From the NCBI GenBank assembly GCA_022482625.1, contig JAKVOU010000001.1, positions 2,590,784 through 2,654,783 of the forward strand: DNA of 64,000 nt. The letters are read 5' to 3'. Position 1 is the first letter of the stretch. Each line of letters starts with the position of its first letter. Of the stretch, positions 27,110-37,131 are shown piece by piece. The DNA is from Spirochaetia bacterium (GTDB lineage: Bacteria; Spirochaetota; Spirochaetia; Sphaerochaetales; Sphaerochaetaceae). Below the pieces are notes generated by a model. The model searched no databases, was not told the origin of the DNA, and worked only from the letters and a program-made list of their open reading frames with translations. The position numbers and the translations under genes are program-made.

Positions 27110-28393
27110 TCATTTCCAATGTTGCATTACTTCAAGAATAGTTGCATCTGTCGAAGACATACCCGGGAAGCTGACGGTTCCCATATTTCTCAACGTTTGT
27201 TCTGCTGTTGTACCAACGATGCCATTGTCATTGGGAATGACCACATCGGACAAAGCCAGAATTGCTGATTGGACGGCACTGGCAACTGCATTTGCCAATT
27301 TTAGGGAACAACCCTCTTTTGCGCCATCACAAATCATACCAGTGATCCCTCCTGCCATGTTCTTGATACTGTTCTCCATCTGTATCATCGACCCATCCAG
27401 CATATATGTCAAAGCACAGGCTACTCCTGTTCCTGACGCGACACCGCAGCCACACATGCCCGACAGTTTCCCTGAGAACCGTTTGACATAGACGGTGACC
27501 AGGCAGGACAGAGCCAATGCCTTCAGCATTTTCATCCTTGGAATATGCAGATACTGTGCAGCACGGGCTATGGGTACCATTGCCGTAATTCCATGGTTCC
27601 CGCTGCCTGCACAGGTCATTATGGATATCGGACTGCCCGATACCCGGACGTCTGACGCTGCACAGGTAGCAATCTGCAATTCTGTAGTCAAATCGTCTGC
27701 GACCCATCGTTTTCCGTCAGCCAGATCCTTCAGATGTGCACCGATTGCACTGCCAGGTCTGTGCGCAAGTCCCCACTTTGATGCTTCCATGTTCATATCG
27801 GCACCGAGGGCAAGCAGTTCAAGTTCATCAGAACTACAGGTTTCTACCAATGCAACCAATTCTTTGATTGTAACATCCGTAAGGCCATCTGTACACATTT
27901 TTTCTTCATCTGATGGCCTCCTGCCGTCTAAAAGGACCTTGCCGTTTTTCTCGCGGTATACGATGGAATCGTGGTAATCCTGGATGATGCATCTGCCGTT
28001 TCCTTTTGAACCTTTGCAGGATGCTTCAATATAGAGCATCTTGCCATTGTCAGAGACCGAAACAGATACGCCATCAGAAGCCAAAAGGGATGTGCAGGCT
28101 TTTGCCTGGACATCAGTCACTGTCTTCAGTGCTTCAAGCTTCAGACGGTAATCTCCTCCGATTGCACCGAGGGCAGCGGCAGCTTTGATTCCTTTCTCGG
28201 GGAAACCGGGGATGCCGACGGCCATGCAATTCTTATAGATATCGGGACTGACGATGATGTCGATGTGCTGTGTGCCGATGGAGTTCAGGTCAGAGGCGGC
28301 ACTGCAGCACATGGCTACAGCACCGGGCTCCGTGACACCCAAGGATGGTTTGATTTCTTCTGCCAGTATGTCCAAGAGTTGCTGTTTGTTCAT
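27110..28393 (-). CDS. L-cysteine desulfidase-like protein (UPF0597/CyuA family)
   Basis: The 427-residue protein begins with the family segment EEIKPSLGVTEPGAVAM and has the conserved cysteines in MCGCGVASGTGVACAL near residue 316 and MICDGAKEGCSLKLANA near residue 357. These probably bind an Fe-S cluster, as in serine-dehydratase alpha relatives. CyuA/CdsB enzymes degrade cysteine to pyruvate, ammonia and sulfide. It overlaps the MalY gene as ATGA, and both genes encode C-S lyase type activities, supporting a sulfur-amino-acid catabolic role. Another beta-elimination substrate is possible. Confidence 0.78.
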   Translation of the reverse strand: MNKQQLLDILAEEIKPSLGVTEPGAVAMCCSAASDLNSIGTQHIDIIVSPDIYKNCMAVGIPGFPEKGIKAAAALGAIGGDYRLKLEALKTVTDVQAKACTSLLASDGVSVSVSDNGKMLYIEASCKGSKGNGRCIIQDYHDSIVYREKNGKVLLDGRRPSDEEKMCTDGLTDVTIKELVALVETCSSDELELLALGADMNMEASKWGLAHRPGSAIGAHLKDLADGKRWVADDLTTELQIATCAASDVRVSGSPISIMTCAGSGNHGITAMVPIARAAQYLHIPRMKMLKALALSCLVTVYVKRFSGKLSGMCGCGVASGTGVACALTYMLDGSMIQMENSIKNMAGGITGMICDGAKEGCSLKLANAVASAVQSAILALSDVVIPNDNGIVGTTAEQTLRNMGTVSFPGMSSTDATILEVMQHWK

Positions 28394-29583
28394 TTCTGTT
28401 CAGCTCCCAATGCTTTTACCGCTTGTTCCAATTGTTCAAGGCCTTGCGTCAGCAATGACCTGGGACAACCGAAATTCAGACGCATGTACTGTTCGCTGGA
28501 AGGGCTGAACCGAACACCTCTGTTGCAGCCGATCTTGGCGTTGTTGATGAAGAATGCATCGAGTTCCTTGTTGTCTTTGAAACCAAGACGCTCACAGTTC
28601 AGCCAAAGGAGATAGGTTGCTTCCGGTTTCCATACCTGGATCTGGGGAATCCTTTCTTTGAAGAAGTCGCAGGCATAGTCCCTGTTTGCCTCAAGATAGT
28701 CCAGCAGCTGTTCCAGCCAGTCATCACACTTGGTAAATGCCGCTTCAAGGGCCACGAATCCAAAGATATTGCCATTGTCCACTTCAAGGCTGTAGAGGAT
28801 ATCATCAAAGGCTTGCCTGATTTTCGGATCAGGAATGACTATGTAGGAAGTGGAGAGCCCTGCAAGACCGAATGTCTTGCTTGGGGCGTAGCAGGCAATG
28901 GTATGGCTTTCGGCATAGGGGGTGAGGGAAGCAAATGGAATATGCTTATGTCCCTTGAAGGTGAAATCTGCATGGATTTCATCAGAGATTACCAACAGGT
29001 CATGCCGTTGTGCAAACTGCTCAAGCTGCAACAGTTCTTCCTTGGACCAGACTCTTCCTACAGGATTATGAGGATTGCAGATCATCAGGACTTTGAGGCG
29101 TTTGTCTACCAAGGATTCCATCTTGTCGATGTCGAATGCGTATCGGCCGTTTTCGTCTTTGTCCATCAGGCAGTCGATCAACTTCCTTCCGTTGTTGGTC
29201 ACTACATGGGAAAAAGGACCATACACGGGACTGAGAATCATTACGGCATCTCCAGGCCTTGTGACAGCCAGCAGGGAAAGGGCCATTGCAGGAACGACAC
29301 CGGGGCTGAAGGTAATCCAGTCGTCATGGATGTGCCAGCCATATTGCCTTTCTACCCATTCACTGATGATATGGTTGTATCTTCCGCTCCTATAGGTATA
29401 GCCGAATACACCGTGTTCCAAGCGTTTCTGCATGGCATCCAGAACTGCATCTGGAACCTTGAAGTCCATATCTGCAACCCACAAGGGGAGGATATCATCA
29501 GTTCCGTATGTTATTTTGTTGTGGTCCCATTTGAGACAATCCGTGTTATGTCGGTCAATGACCGTATCAAAATCATAATTCAT
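28390..29583 (-). CDS. MalY/PatB-type PLP C-S lyase
   Basis: The 397-residue class I/II aminotransferase-fold protein starts with FDTVIDRHNTDCLKWD and continues to LPLWVADMDFKVP, the hallmark of MalY/PatB cystathionine beta-lyases. The PLP lysine is in CYAPSKTFGLAGL near residue 235, with ICNPHNPVGRVW near residue 170 and the C-terminal Arg in FSPSSEQYMRLNFG. It removes sulfur from cystathionine or related S-conjugates. It is translationally coupled to the desulfidase-like gene. Confidence 0.9.
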   Translation of the reverse strand: MNYDFDTVIDRHNTDCLKWDHNKITYGTDDILPLWVADMDFKVPDAVLDAMQKRLEHGVFGYTYRSGRYNHIISEWVERQYGWHIHDDWITFSPGVVPAMALSLLAVTRPGDAVMILSPVYGPFSHVVTNNGRKLIDCLMDKDENGRYAFDIDKMESLVDKRLKVLMICNPHNPVGRVWSKEELLQLEQFAQRHDLLVISDEIHADFTFKGHKHIPFASLTPYAESHTIACYAPSKTFGLAGLSTSYIVIPDPKIRQAFDDILYSLEVDNGNIFGFVALEAAFTKCDDWLEQLLDYLEANRDYACDFFKERIPQIQVWKPEATYLLWLNCERLGFKDNKELDAFFINNAKIGCNRGVRFSPSSEQYMRLNFGCPRSLLTQGLEQLEQAVKALGAEQK

Positions 29584-29611
29584 ATGTGTTTTTCCTTACG
29601 CTATCTTAATT

Positions 29612-30445
29612 TTATTTTGCCAATGTACATGCGTACATGATCATTTCATACAGATTCGGGAAGTTTTCGTATTGGCAGGAAATGGTGCGTGCATCTTTCA
29701 GCTGTACGTTCGGAAGCCTTGCAACGCTTGCAGCCATGGCTGAGTCAGTAAACTCTATTTCCAATACATAGGGAGCATCGAACGTATACAGAGGAATGTC
29801 TGCGGGATTCCTGTCCAAGGCAGAGACTACAGAGGTGACGGTGTCTTCATAAAGTTGTTTCCTGCAATGGAACTTTGCGGCAGTCCGGCCCAGTGAATCC
29901 TTGGTGCAGACAAAGTTGACCCATGGCATCATCTGCTGGTCAATCAGTTCCTTGCGGAGTCCTGAGTCTCCGACGACGAGGGCTACCGGAATACCAAGGT
30001 AGCCGGCATAGGCAGCATTTGTGGTTGATTCATTCATGCGCTTGCCGTTGATCGTAAGGTTATGGATCAACCTGCTGGAAAAGCTGTGGTCCATATTTGC
30101 CTCTGTTTCGCCTACACCGGCATGATAACCGACGAAGAAGACCATGGAACATGTTGCGTCAAGTCCTGACATCATATAGTAGGGGCGCGGGGAACCGCTT
30201 ATCAGACTGATGCGGTCATCAAACTCACTCAATTGGGCATATGAAAGATTGGTACCGGACCCATGGGAATCAGCAATAAGGATTTCTTCAATTTTGTTCT
30301 GTAGTGTGCTGTTATGGATGCCGTCGATGATCCATCTTATCTGCATATGCATTGATTGACGAAAACGTTCCTGCTCTTCAGTTTCCTGTTTCCAGTTGGT
30401 AATTCCAGCCAACCCTTCCATGTCAACGGAAATGAAAATCTTCAT
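29612..30445 (-). CDS. dppA: D-aminopeptidase, DppA family (M55)
   Basis: The 277-residue protein begins MKIFISVDMEGLAGITN, the M55 metal-binding opening (Asp8, Glu10), with EILIADSHGSGTNL near residue 60 and FFVGYHAGVGETEANMDHSFSS near 105. DppA is a self-compartmentalising zinc D-aminopeptidase acting on dipeptides such as D-Ala-D-Ala. Its gene is divergent from oppA with about 236 bp between them. Together with the D-aminopeptidase-like S12 gene, this suggests use of D-amino-acid peptides, for example from peptidoglycan. AGGAG precedes the ATG. Confidence 0.9.
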   Translation of the reverse strand: MKIFISVDMEGLAGITNWKQETEEQERFRQSMHMQIRWIIDGIHNSTLQNKIEEILIADSHGSGTNLSYAQLSEFDDRISLISGSPRPYYMMSGLDATCSMVFFVGYHAGVGETEANMDHSFSSRLIHNLTINGKRMNESTTNAAYAGYLGIPVALVVGDSGLRKELIDQQMMPWVNFVCTKDSLGRTAAKFHCRKQLYEDTVTSVVSALDRNPADIPLYTFDAPYVLEIEFTDSAMAASVARLPNVQLKDARTISCQYENFPNLYEMIMYACTLAK

Positions 30446-30499
30446 AGAAACAATCTCCTAAGTTATGAAAATTTTTTGAATAAATATACGAAAAATGTA

Positions 30500-30526
30500 T
30501 TGACAAAAAATAACTTACGGTAAAAT
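30500..30526 (+). promoter_or_regulatory. promoter of the opp genes with TTACGGTAA palindrome
   Basis: TTGACA at 30500-30505 is followed 15 nt later by TAAAAT at 30521. The 9-bp palindrome TTACGGTAA (30515-30523) overlaps the spacer and -10, an operator-like position. The same palindrome in a nearly identical 15-bp context lies at the promoter of the aldolase operon (49087-49095). Confidence 0.45.
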
Positions 30527-30681
30527 ATTGTACAAAAAAGTGGATTTAGATGCAATACTAAGCTGAAAATATTTCTGAGAGTTAAATTTTGAGAGGTTTT
30601 TTACTAAAAGGGAAAATATATTAGTTGCCATATACTGTCCTTATGTGACAGATTGGAATTTGAATTTTGGAGGAATGAAAA

Positions 30682-32523
30682 ATGAAGAGGAAAGGGATGA
30701 TTACAGTTTCCCTGGTACTTGGAATCGCTGCAGTCTGCTTGTTGAGCAGCTGTGGTGCCAAAGAGAAAAGTTCTTCAGCATCGGCTACCACGGAAAAAGC
30801 CACTGCTGCAGCAACTACCACGGAGAAAACTGCTACAGCTACATCATCTGCTGCGGACAAAACCCCTACAGCGACGACAGAAAAAACTTCTCAGACTCAG
30901 GAAACCAAGCCGGTTGCCAGTGGGGATGATTCCCGCTACCTGGTCTGGAACTTAGGAAAGGAACCGAAAAGCTGGGATCCTACCACAAACAGCGAAAGTA
31001 TCTCTGATACGATGTGCAAGCAGTTGTTCGAAGGTCTGACCGTAAGCACAGCTACAGGTATTATCCCTGGCATTGCTACGTCCTGGGATGTTTCTGAAGA
31101 TGGAAAGACATACACTTTCCACTTGCGGAAGAATGCAAAATGGTCTGACGGTTCTCCCGTTACTGCCTATGATTTCCAATATTCATGGCGGAGGATCTGT
31201 GACCCTGCCGTTGCTTCCGATGCACTTCAGGCTGTTACTGACTATATCGTAGGAGCCCAGGAGTACTTTGACGGTACAGGTCCCTATGATGATATCAAGG
31301 CAACTGCACTTGATGACTATACTTTCCAGGTAGTACTCAAGAACGTGACACCTTATTTCCCGCAACTGGTAGCAAATGATGTCTATCTGCCGGTGAAAAA
31401 GGATGTTGTCGAAGCAAATAGCGATGCTTGGGAAAAGAATCCTGCTACCTGTATTTCTGATGGTCCGTTCAAATTGACGGAGTACAAGATCGGTTCCCAT
31501 TTCATCTTCGAAAAGAACCCGTACTATTGGAATGCGGATGCCGTGAAGCTCAAGGGTATCAAGGCAGTCATCATTACTGATGCCAATACGTCATTGCAAG
31601 GCTACCAGGCCGGTCAGATCGATGTGACCAGTACCCTTCCTGCTGAGCAGATTCCTCAGTTGGTTGCAGAAGACCCGAATGTGGTCATTACTGCAGACAC
31701 AGGTGCCCAGTTCCTGAACTTCAACTGTGACAAGGCACCGTTCAACAATGTGGATGCCCGTAGGGCAGTTGCCTATGCAATTGACCGCAAGCAGTTGACC
31801 GAACAGGTATTGAAGGATGGTTCCGTACCTGCCAGCGGTTTCCTTGCTCCTACCTGCATGAAGACGGACGGAGGTTCGTTCCGTACGATGGAAGACGATG
31901 GCTATCCTGCTGCTGAATATGGTATTGATCCCCGTAAAGCAGATGTACAGGCAGCAAAGGAAGAGTTGGCAAAAGCCGGCTATCCTGACGGCAAGGGTTT
32001 CCCGACCGTGGAGCTTGTCTATAAGAACAATGCCAAGTACAAGAAGATTTCTGAAGCAATCCAGCAGATGCTGAAAGCTAACCTGAACATCAACGTGACG
32101 CTCAGGGCAGAAGAATCCAGCGTGTTCATTGATACGAAGACGAAGGGCAAGTATGATATGGCTCCCGGCGGCTGGACGAATGCACCGTATGATGCAAGCG
32201 GCCTGGTCAAGCTGTTCTATTCCCAGAATGGTAACAACACACCGCAATGGCGCTGGAAAAATTACAAGGGAGCTCCTTGGGATACTGTCTTGAATCCTGG
32301 CAACAAGCCGTTTGACGAGTCATTTGACAAGGCAATGGCTTCCCAGGGCAGTGCCCGTGACGAGGCTTGGCATGAAGCTGAAGTTGCATTGATGACTGAC
32401 ATGCCTATCACTCCTTTGTTCTACCCGTCGTTCATTGCAGTGGTCAACAAAGACAAGGTAGAAGATGTCGAGCTGACCTCCACGAACAGTTTTATGTTCA
32501 AGCATGCACAGATCATCAAATAG
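30682..32523 (+). CDS. oppA: Oligopeptide-binding lipoprotein
   Basis: The 613-residue protein has a lipoprotein leader with lipobox LLSSC near residue 24, followed by a 60-residue Thr/Ala/Lys-rich linker and an SBP_bac_5 domain. The domain shows the OppA-type segments LVWNLGKEPKSWDP, ADGT-like WSDGSPVTAYDFQYSWRR, and NVDARRAVAYAIDRK. OppA captures peptides outside the membrane. GGAGG stands directly before the start. The linker is unusually long and repetitive (TTEKTATA-type repeats). The gene heads oppABCDF. Confidence 0.93.
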   Translation: MKRKGMITVSLVLGIAAVCLLSSCGAKEKSSSASATTEKATAAATTTEKTATATSSAADKTPTATTEKTSQTQETKPVASGDDSRYLVWNLGKEPKSWDPTTNSESISDTMCKQLFEGLTVSTATGIIPGIATSWDVSEDGKTYTFHLRKNAKWSDGSPVTAYDFQYSWRRICDPAVASDALQAVTDYIVGAQEYFDGTGPYDDIKATALDDYTFQVVLKNVTPYFPQLVANDVYLPVKKDVVEANSDAWEKNPATCISDGPFKLTEYKIGSHFIFEKNPYYWNADAVKLKGIKAVIITDANTSLQGYQAGQIDVTSTLPAEQIPQLVAEDPNVVITADTGAQFLNFNCDKAPFNNVDARRAVAYAIDRKQLTEQVLKDGSVPASGFLAPTCMKTDGGSFRTMEDDGYPAAEYGIDPRKADVQAAKEELAKAGYPDGKGFPTVELVYKNNAKYKKISEAIQQMLKANLNINVTLRAEESSVFIDTKTKGKYDMAPGGWTNAPYDASGLVKLFYSQNGNNTPQWRWKNYKGAPWDTVLNPGNKPFDESFDKAMASQGSARDEAWHEAEVALMTDMPITPLFYPSFIAVVNKDKVEDVELTSTNSFMFKHAQIIK

Positions 32524-32552
32524 TTGATTGACTTTGCTTGGTTATAGCTATG

Positions 32553-32582
32553 CATACTGTGCAGGTTTGCCTGCACAGTATG
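32553..32582 (+). promoter_or_regulatory. intercistronic hairpin between oppA and oppB
   Basis: CATACTGTGCAGG (32553-32565) and CCTGCACAGTATG (32570-32582) form a perfect 13-bp stem with a TTTG loop, 29 nt after the oppA stop. There is no T-run, so mRNA stabilisation or partial attenuation is more likely than full termination. Confidence 0.7.
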
Positions 32583-32613
32583 GTTCATTGTATATACCTG
32601 GGAGAACAAACGT

Positions 32614-33532
32614 ATGCTTCGCTATATTATAAAACGGATAATCTCGGCACTTATTACTATATGGTTTATAATGACACTGACGTTTTTTCTCATGAATGCC
32701 ATACCTGGGGATCCCTTTTCAAGTGAGAAGATGGCCGATCCCGTTATCATTGCAAACATGAAGGCAAAATATGGTCTTGATAAACCGCTTCCGGTCAGAT
32801 ACGTGCGGTATCTCGAAGGTTACCTTCATGGTGACTTTCGGCATTTCCTATACGAAGAAAGGTCTGACGACCAACCAGATTATTGCAGCCGGATTCCCTA
32901 CATCGATGCGGATCGGTCTCAGTGCAACGTTGTTGGTACTGTTCTTAGGTGTCTTTTCCGGCATAATTGCTGCTTTGCGCCAAAACAAATTCGTTGACCG
33001 GCTGCTGATGATCCTGTCGACATTGGGGGCGACGATTCCCAGCTTTGTCTTTGCTACCGGCTTCTTGTTCCTTTTCAGCAAGATGCTGGGGCTGGTCCCT
33101 GCCTATGGGACAAACAGTTGGCAGGGCTATATCGGTCCTGTCGTTGTCATAGCTTTGTTTCCGCTTGCTTTCGTGACACGGCTTATGAGAACGTCGATGT
33201 TGGATATCCTCAGCCAGGACTATATCCGCACGGCACGGGCAAAGGGTCTGTCAGAATGGAAGGTACTTGGCAAGCATGCGATGCGCAATGCCATACTTCC
33301 TGTCGTTACCTATATCGGACCTTTGTTTGCGGCCTTGATTACCGGATCCTTTGTCGTTGAGAAGGTTTTCGGAATTCCTGGTATCGGCAATCTTTTTACC
33401 AATAGCGTCCTCGACAGGGACTATACGCTCATTATGGGGATTACCGTCTTTTTCGCTGTGTTACTTGTGCTGTGTGTGTTGGTCGTTGATATCACGTATG
33501 TCTTGATTGATCCTCGCATTACGTTAGATTAA
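32614..33532 (+). pseudogene. oppB: Oligopeptide ABC permease, frameshifted
   Basis: The frame from ATG 32614 (RBS GGGAGA) encodes LRYIIKRIISALITIWFIMTLTF and reaches GYLHGDF. It then turns to nonsense and stops at 32997. The continuation GISYTKKGLTTNQIIAAGFP follows in the next frame and runs to 33532 with a complete OppB membrane domain, including the loop IRTARAKGLSEWKVLGKHAMRN. One extra T in the TTT at 32836-32838 explains the shift. If it is real, OppB is inactive; if it is an assembly error, the gene is intact with about 305 residues. OppC downstream is also shifted. Confidence 0.85.
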
Positions 33533-33546
33533 AAGGAGCTGGAACC

Positions 33547-34870
33547 ATGCTTGATACAAAAACCATACCTTCGGCGATGTGGGCATCCCTTCCCAAGGAA
33601 AAGAAAGATGCTGAAAAGATAGAACGGCCGAACCTTACGTTCATGCAGGATGGATGGAGAAAGCTCAAGGCAAATACCATTGCAATGGTAAGCCTGGTAT
33701 GTATTGCCGTCATTGCCATCGGTGCAATCTTCATTCCGTTTTTCTGGCATTATAACTATTATGAGCAGGATCTGAATTATGCAAACTTACCTGCACATAT
33801 GAAGACCTTTGCTGTTGATGATAATGACTATGTCTATGTCACGCCGCAATACACGCTTGTTGCGATGGATGGGCACGGCAATCTGAAAAATGATGCAGAA
33901 CTCGTGCGAAAGGACATGATCCACAAGAAGAATTACTACAAGGTGAACGGGCATTCCGTAGTGATTGGCTATGGCAGTTACATGGAAGCTGTGAAGGAAT
34001 ACAAGAAACTTCAGAAGACAGGTGACAAATACGTTCCTGTCAGTGGTGCCTCGTACCTTGCAGTCTTACTATGGGGCTTCGGCTCCTGACAGGATTTCCT
34101 TGCGGAAGGCGAAGACCATCCTTGAGAACAAGTTGGTCCGTGTCACTGTGACCAGTGATGGAAAGACCCTTACCGATACGAAGACGCTGCATAACAGGAC
34201 CTACATACTGGGAACTGACGGGCTGGGAAGGGATTTGTTCATCCGTATTGTGTATGGTGCGCGTATTTCCCTTACCGTCGGTATCATCGCGGCACTGATC
34301 AATTTCATCGTCGGGGTGCTCTATGGAGGTTTGGCTGGTTATATCGGTGGAAATGTCGACAATGTCATGATGAGGATCGTAGATGTCATCGATTCCATTC
34401 CGATGACGCTCTATGTCATTCTTATCATGGTGATCATCGGTTCCGGCCTGACTTCGATCATCCTTGCCTTGGGGCTGACGTTCTGGGTAAAGATGGCCCG
34501 TATCGTAAGGGGACAGGTCCTTAGCCTGAAAAAACAGGAGTTCATAAAGGCCGCCGTCGTAATGGGAGCCGATACCAAGAGGATCATGGTACGGCATCTG
34601 ATCCCGAACATGGTAGGTCCCATCATGGTCAACATTGCCATGCAGGTTCCCAGCGCGATATTCAATGAAGCTTTCCTGAGCTTCATCGGGCTTGGGATTT
34701 CTGCGCCGATGGCTTCCTGGGGTACGCTTTGCAATGATGCCTTGGCCGGTATTTACGTGTATCCTTACCAGATGGCATTTCCTGCCATTGCCATTTCAGT
34801 TACCATACTGACTTTCAACCTGTTCAGCGATGGGTTGAGAGATGCCTTCGATCCAAAAGTAACCAAGTAA
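33547..34870 (+). pseudogene. oppC: Oligopeptide ABC permease, frameshifted
   Basis: The N-terminal part (33547-34089) has a cytoplasmic lead, one helix (IAMVSLVCIAVIAIGAIFIPFFW) and an extracytoplasmic insert of about 110 residues rich in Tyr and Lys. The C-terminal part (open from 34022 to 34870, shifted frame) has YILGTDGLGRDLFIRIVYGARISL and a normal OppC membrane domain. The frame changes somewhere between about 34040 and 34080; the exact base cannot be fixed without a homologue. AAGGAG precedes the ATG. The large insert after the first helix is seen in some spirochaete and Thermotoga-type OppC proteins. Functional status depends on whether the shift is real. Confidence 0.82.
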
Positions 34871-34880
34871 GGAGTACACC

Positions 34881-35909
34881 ATGTCCAAGGCATTGCTTAC
34901 GGTAGATAACCTTCATACATCATTCTTTACCCAGTTCGGTGAAGTCAAGGCCATACGTGGTGTGAGTTTCCATGTTGACGAGCGGGAGATCATCGGCATC
35001 GTCGGTGAATCGGGGAGCGGAAAAAGTGTCACTTCGCTCTCTATCATGAAGCTTTTGACTTATCCTGGGAAAATCGTCGGTGGAAGCATTGCTTTCCAAG
35101 GCGAAGAGCTGACGACGAAGAGCCAGCATCAGATGAGGAAGATCAGGGGGAACAGGATTTCCATGATCTTCCAGGATCCGATGACTTCCTTGAATCCCCT
35201 CTATACTGTCGGGAACCAGATTGTCGAAGCCATCAACGAACATCAGCATCTTTCTCCCCAGAAAAGCAAGGAAAAGGCAATTGAAATGCTTTCGCTGGTG
35301 AGGATTCCTTCGCCTGAAGAACGTTTCAACTGTTATCCACATGAATTTTCAGGAGGTATGCGCCAGCGTGTCATGATTGCCATGGCTCTCTGTTGCCAGC
35401 CTCAGTTGCTGATTGCTGACGAGCCGACAACGGCTTTGGATGTCACGATTCAGGCCCAGGTGCTTGAACTCTTGAAGAACCTAAACCAGGAACTGCATAC
35501 TTCGGTTATCCTGATCACGCACAACTTGGGCTGTGTTGCTACGACCTGTTCCCGGGTATTGGTCATGTATGGCGGAAAGATCATGGAAGAAGGGACGACC
35601 GAAGAAATTTTCTATGCACTGCGTCATCCGTATACGATGGGACTGCTGCGGTCAGTCCCGACTGTTTCAGATACGCAGACGAAGAAACGGCTTGTTCCTA
35701 TCCTAGGGACTCCTCCGGATTTGCTGCGCCCACCCAAGGGCTGTCCGTTCTATCCGCGCTGTGATTTTGCCATGGAAATATGCCGGAGTGAAGAAGTTCC
35801 GGCATTTGAGTTCAGTCCTACGCACAAAGCCTGCTGCTGGCTCTGCCATGCACAGGCTCCGAAGGTCGAAGCGTATGAACAGCAGCAGAAGGGAGTATTC
35901 CATGGATGA
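34881..35909 (+). CDS. oppD: Oligopeptide ABC ATPase OppD
   Basis: The 342-residue ATPase has Walker A GESGSGKSVTS near residue 39, signature FSGGMRQRVMIAMALCC near 155, and Walker B LLIADEPTTALD near 173. The C-terminal oligopeptide-transporter extension has the cysteine-rich GCPFYPRCDFAMEICRSEEVP. That cysteine arrangement (C-x5-C-x6-C ... C) is the likely Fe-S site known from OppD/DppD. It overlaps oppF by 8 nt. Confidence 0.94.
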   Translation: MSKALLTVDNLHTSFFTQFGEVKAIRGVSFHVDEREIIGIVGESGSGKSVTSLSIMKLLTYPGKIVGGSIAFQGEELTTKSQHQMRKIRGNRISMIFQDPMTSLNPLYTVGNQIVEAINEHQHLSPQKSKEKAIEMLSLVRIPSPEERFNCYPHEFSGGMRQRVMIAMALCCQPQLLIADEPTTALDVTIQAQVLELLKNLNQELHTSVILITHNLGCVATTCSRVLVMYGGKIMEEGTTEEIFYALRHPYTMGLLRSVPTVSDTQTKKRLVPILGTPPDLLRPPKGCPFYPRCDFAMEICRSEEVPAFEFSPTHKACCWLCHAQAPKVEAYEQQQKGVFHG

Positions 35910-36879
35910 GACGGTATTGGTCGATGTACAGCATCTGAAGATGCATTTTACGCGGAAGACGGGTCTGATAAAGCAACAGGAAAAGTGTGTAAAGGCTGTC
36001 GATGATATTTCCTTTACGATCAAAAAAGGTGAGACCCTGGGACTGGTAGGAGAATCCGGATGCGGAAAGTCCACTACAGGCTACTGCATGGTCCGTCTCT
36101 ATGACCCTACCGGGGGAAGGATCATATATGATGGGACGGATATTGCTTCTTTGCCAAGCAAGGAAATGTGGATGTTCCGTAAGAAGATCCAGATGATTTT
36201 TCAGGATCCGTATGCTTCACTTGATCCCAGGATGACTGTTTCCGATATCATCGGAGAACCATTGGACATTTATCATCTTTATGAAAATGCCAAGGACCGT
36301 CAGGACCGTATCAATGTCCTGCTGCAGACCGTCGGGTTGGGCAAGGAGCATGCCAACAGGTATCCTCATGAATTTTCCGGTGGCCAGCGACAACGTGTAG
36401 GCATTGCCCGTGCCCTGGCTGTAAATCCTCAGTTCATAGTCTGTGATGAACCTATCTCTGCCTTGGATGTATCCGTGCAGGCACAGGTGGTCAATATGCT
36501 TGAGGACTTGCAGCAGCAGATAGGACTTACTTATCTTTTCATTGCACATGATCTTTCAATGGTACGGCATATTTCCCAGCATGTCGGTGTTATGTATTTG
36601 GGATCATTGGTAGAAACAGGAGAGACGGAAGAGCTTTATAAGCATCCGCTCCATCCTTATACCCAAGGATTGCTTTCAGCAATTCCTTTGCTTGATCCTA
36701 AAGCTGGCAAGGAGAAGAAGACTCATTTGCTTGAAGGAGAGATACCGAGCCCTCTCAATATGCCCAAGGGTTGCAAGTTTGCTTCCAGATGTCCCTATGC
36801 AATGATCCGTTGCAAGGAGGAAGTACCGCCGTTGAAGGAAGTGTCTCCTGGTCATATGGCAGCTTGTTTCCTTCTTTGA
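35902..36879 (+). CDS. oppF: Oligopeptide ABC ATPase OppF
   Basis: The 325-residue ATPase has Walker A GESGCGKSTTGY near residue 49, signature FSGGQRQRVGIARALA, Walker B FIVCDEPISALDVS and the C-terminal extension GCKFASRCPYAMIRCKEEVP. The ATG at 35902 lies inside the end of oppD. It pairs with OppD to drive peptide uptake. Both ATPases are intact although the two permease genes carry frameshifts. Confidence 0.94.
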   Translation: MDETVLVDVQHLKMHFTRKTGLIKQQEKCVKAVDDISFTIKKGETLGLVGESGCGKSTTGYCMVRLYDPTGGRIIYDGTDIASLPSKEMWMFRKKIQMIFQDPYASLDPRMTVSDIIGEPLDIYHLYENAKDRQDRINVLLQTVGLGKEHANRYPHEFSGGQRQRVGIARALAVNPQFIVCDEPISALDVSVQAQVVNMLEDLQQQIGLTYLFIAHDLSMVRHISQHVGVMYLGSLVETGETEELYKHPLHPYTQGLLSAIPLLDPKAGKEKKTHLLEGEIPSPLNMPKGCKFASRCPYAMIRCKEEVPPLKEVSPGHMAACFLL

Positions 36880-37021
36880 TTGTCAATATTGAATATGAGG
36901 ATTATCTTCGGGGGATAGGTTGTCCTTTCTATAAGTACAATTAGAAAATAAATTGTCTTACAGATAGTATGCAACTGGGGTGTATATAATTCGTTCTAAG
37001 TGTAAGAGAATACTATTGATT

Positions 37022-37056
37022 ACAACAGATATGAAACTTCATGTCTGTTGTTTTAT
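37022..37056 (+). terminator. intrinsic terminator downstream of opp genes
   Basis: ACAACAGATATGAA (37022-37035) pairs with TTCATGTCTGTTGT (37038-37051) with one mismatch and a 2-nt loop, followed by TTTTAT. It lies about 140 nt after oppF and 75 nt before the convergent minus-strand gene. Confidence 0.7.
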
Positions 37057-37131
37057 AGTGGCTAAGAAAATTCTCTTGCTTGCATGGACCTGTATTGTTT
37101 TAGAAAGTCATATCGACGGGAACCAACATCA

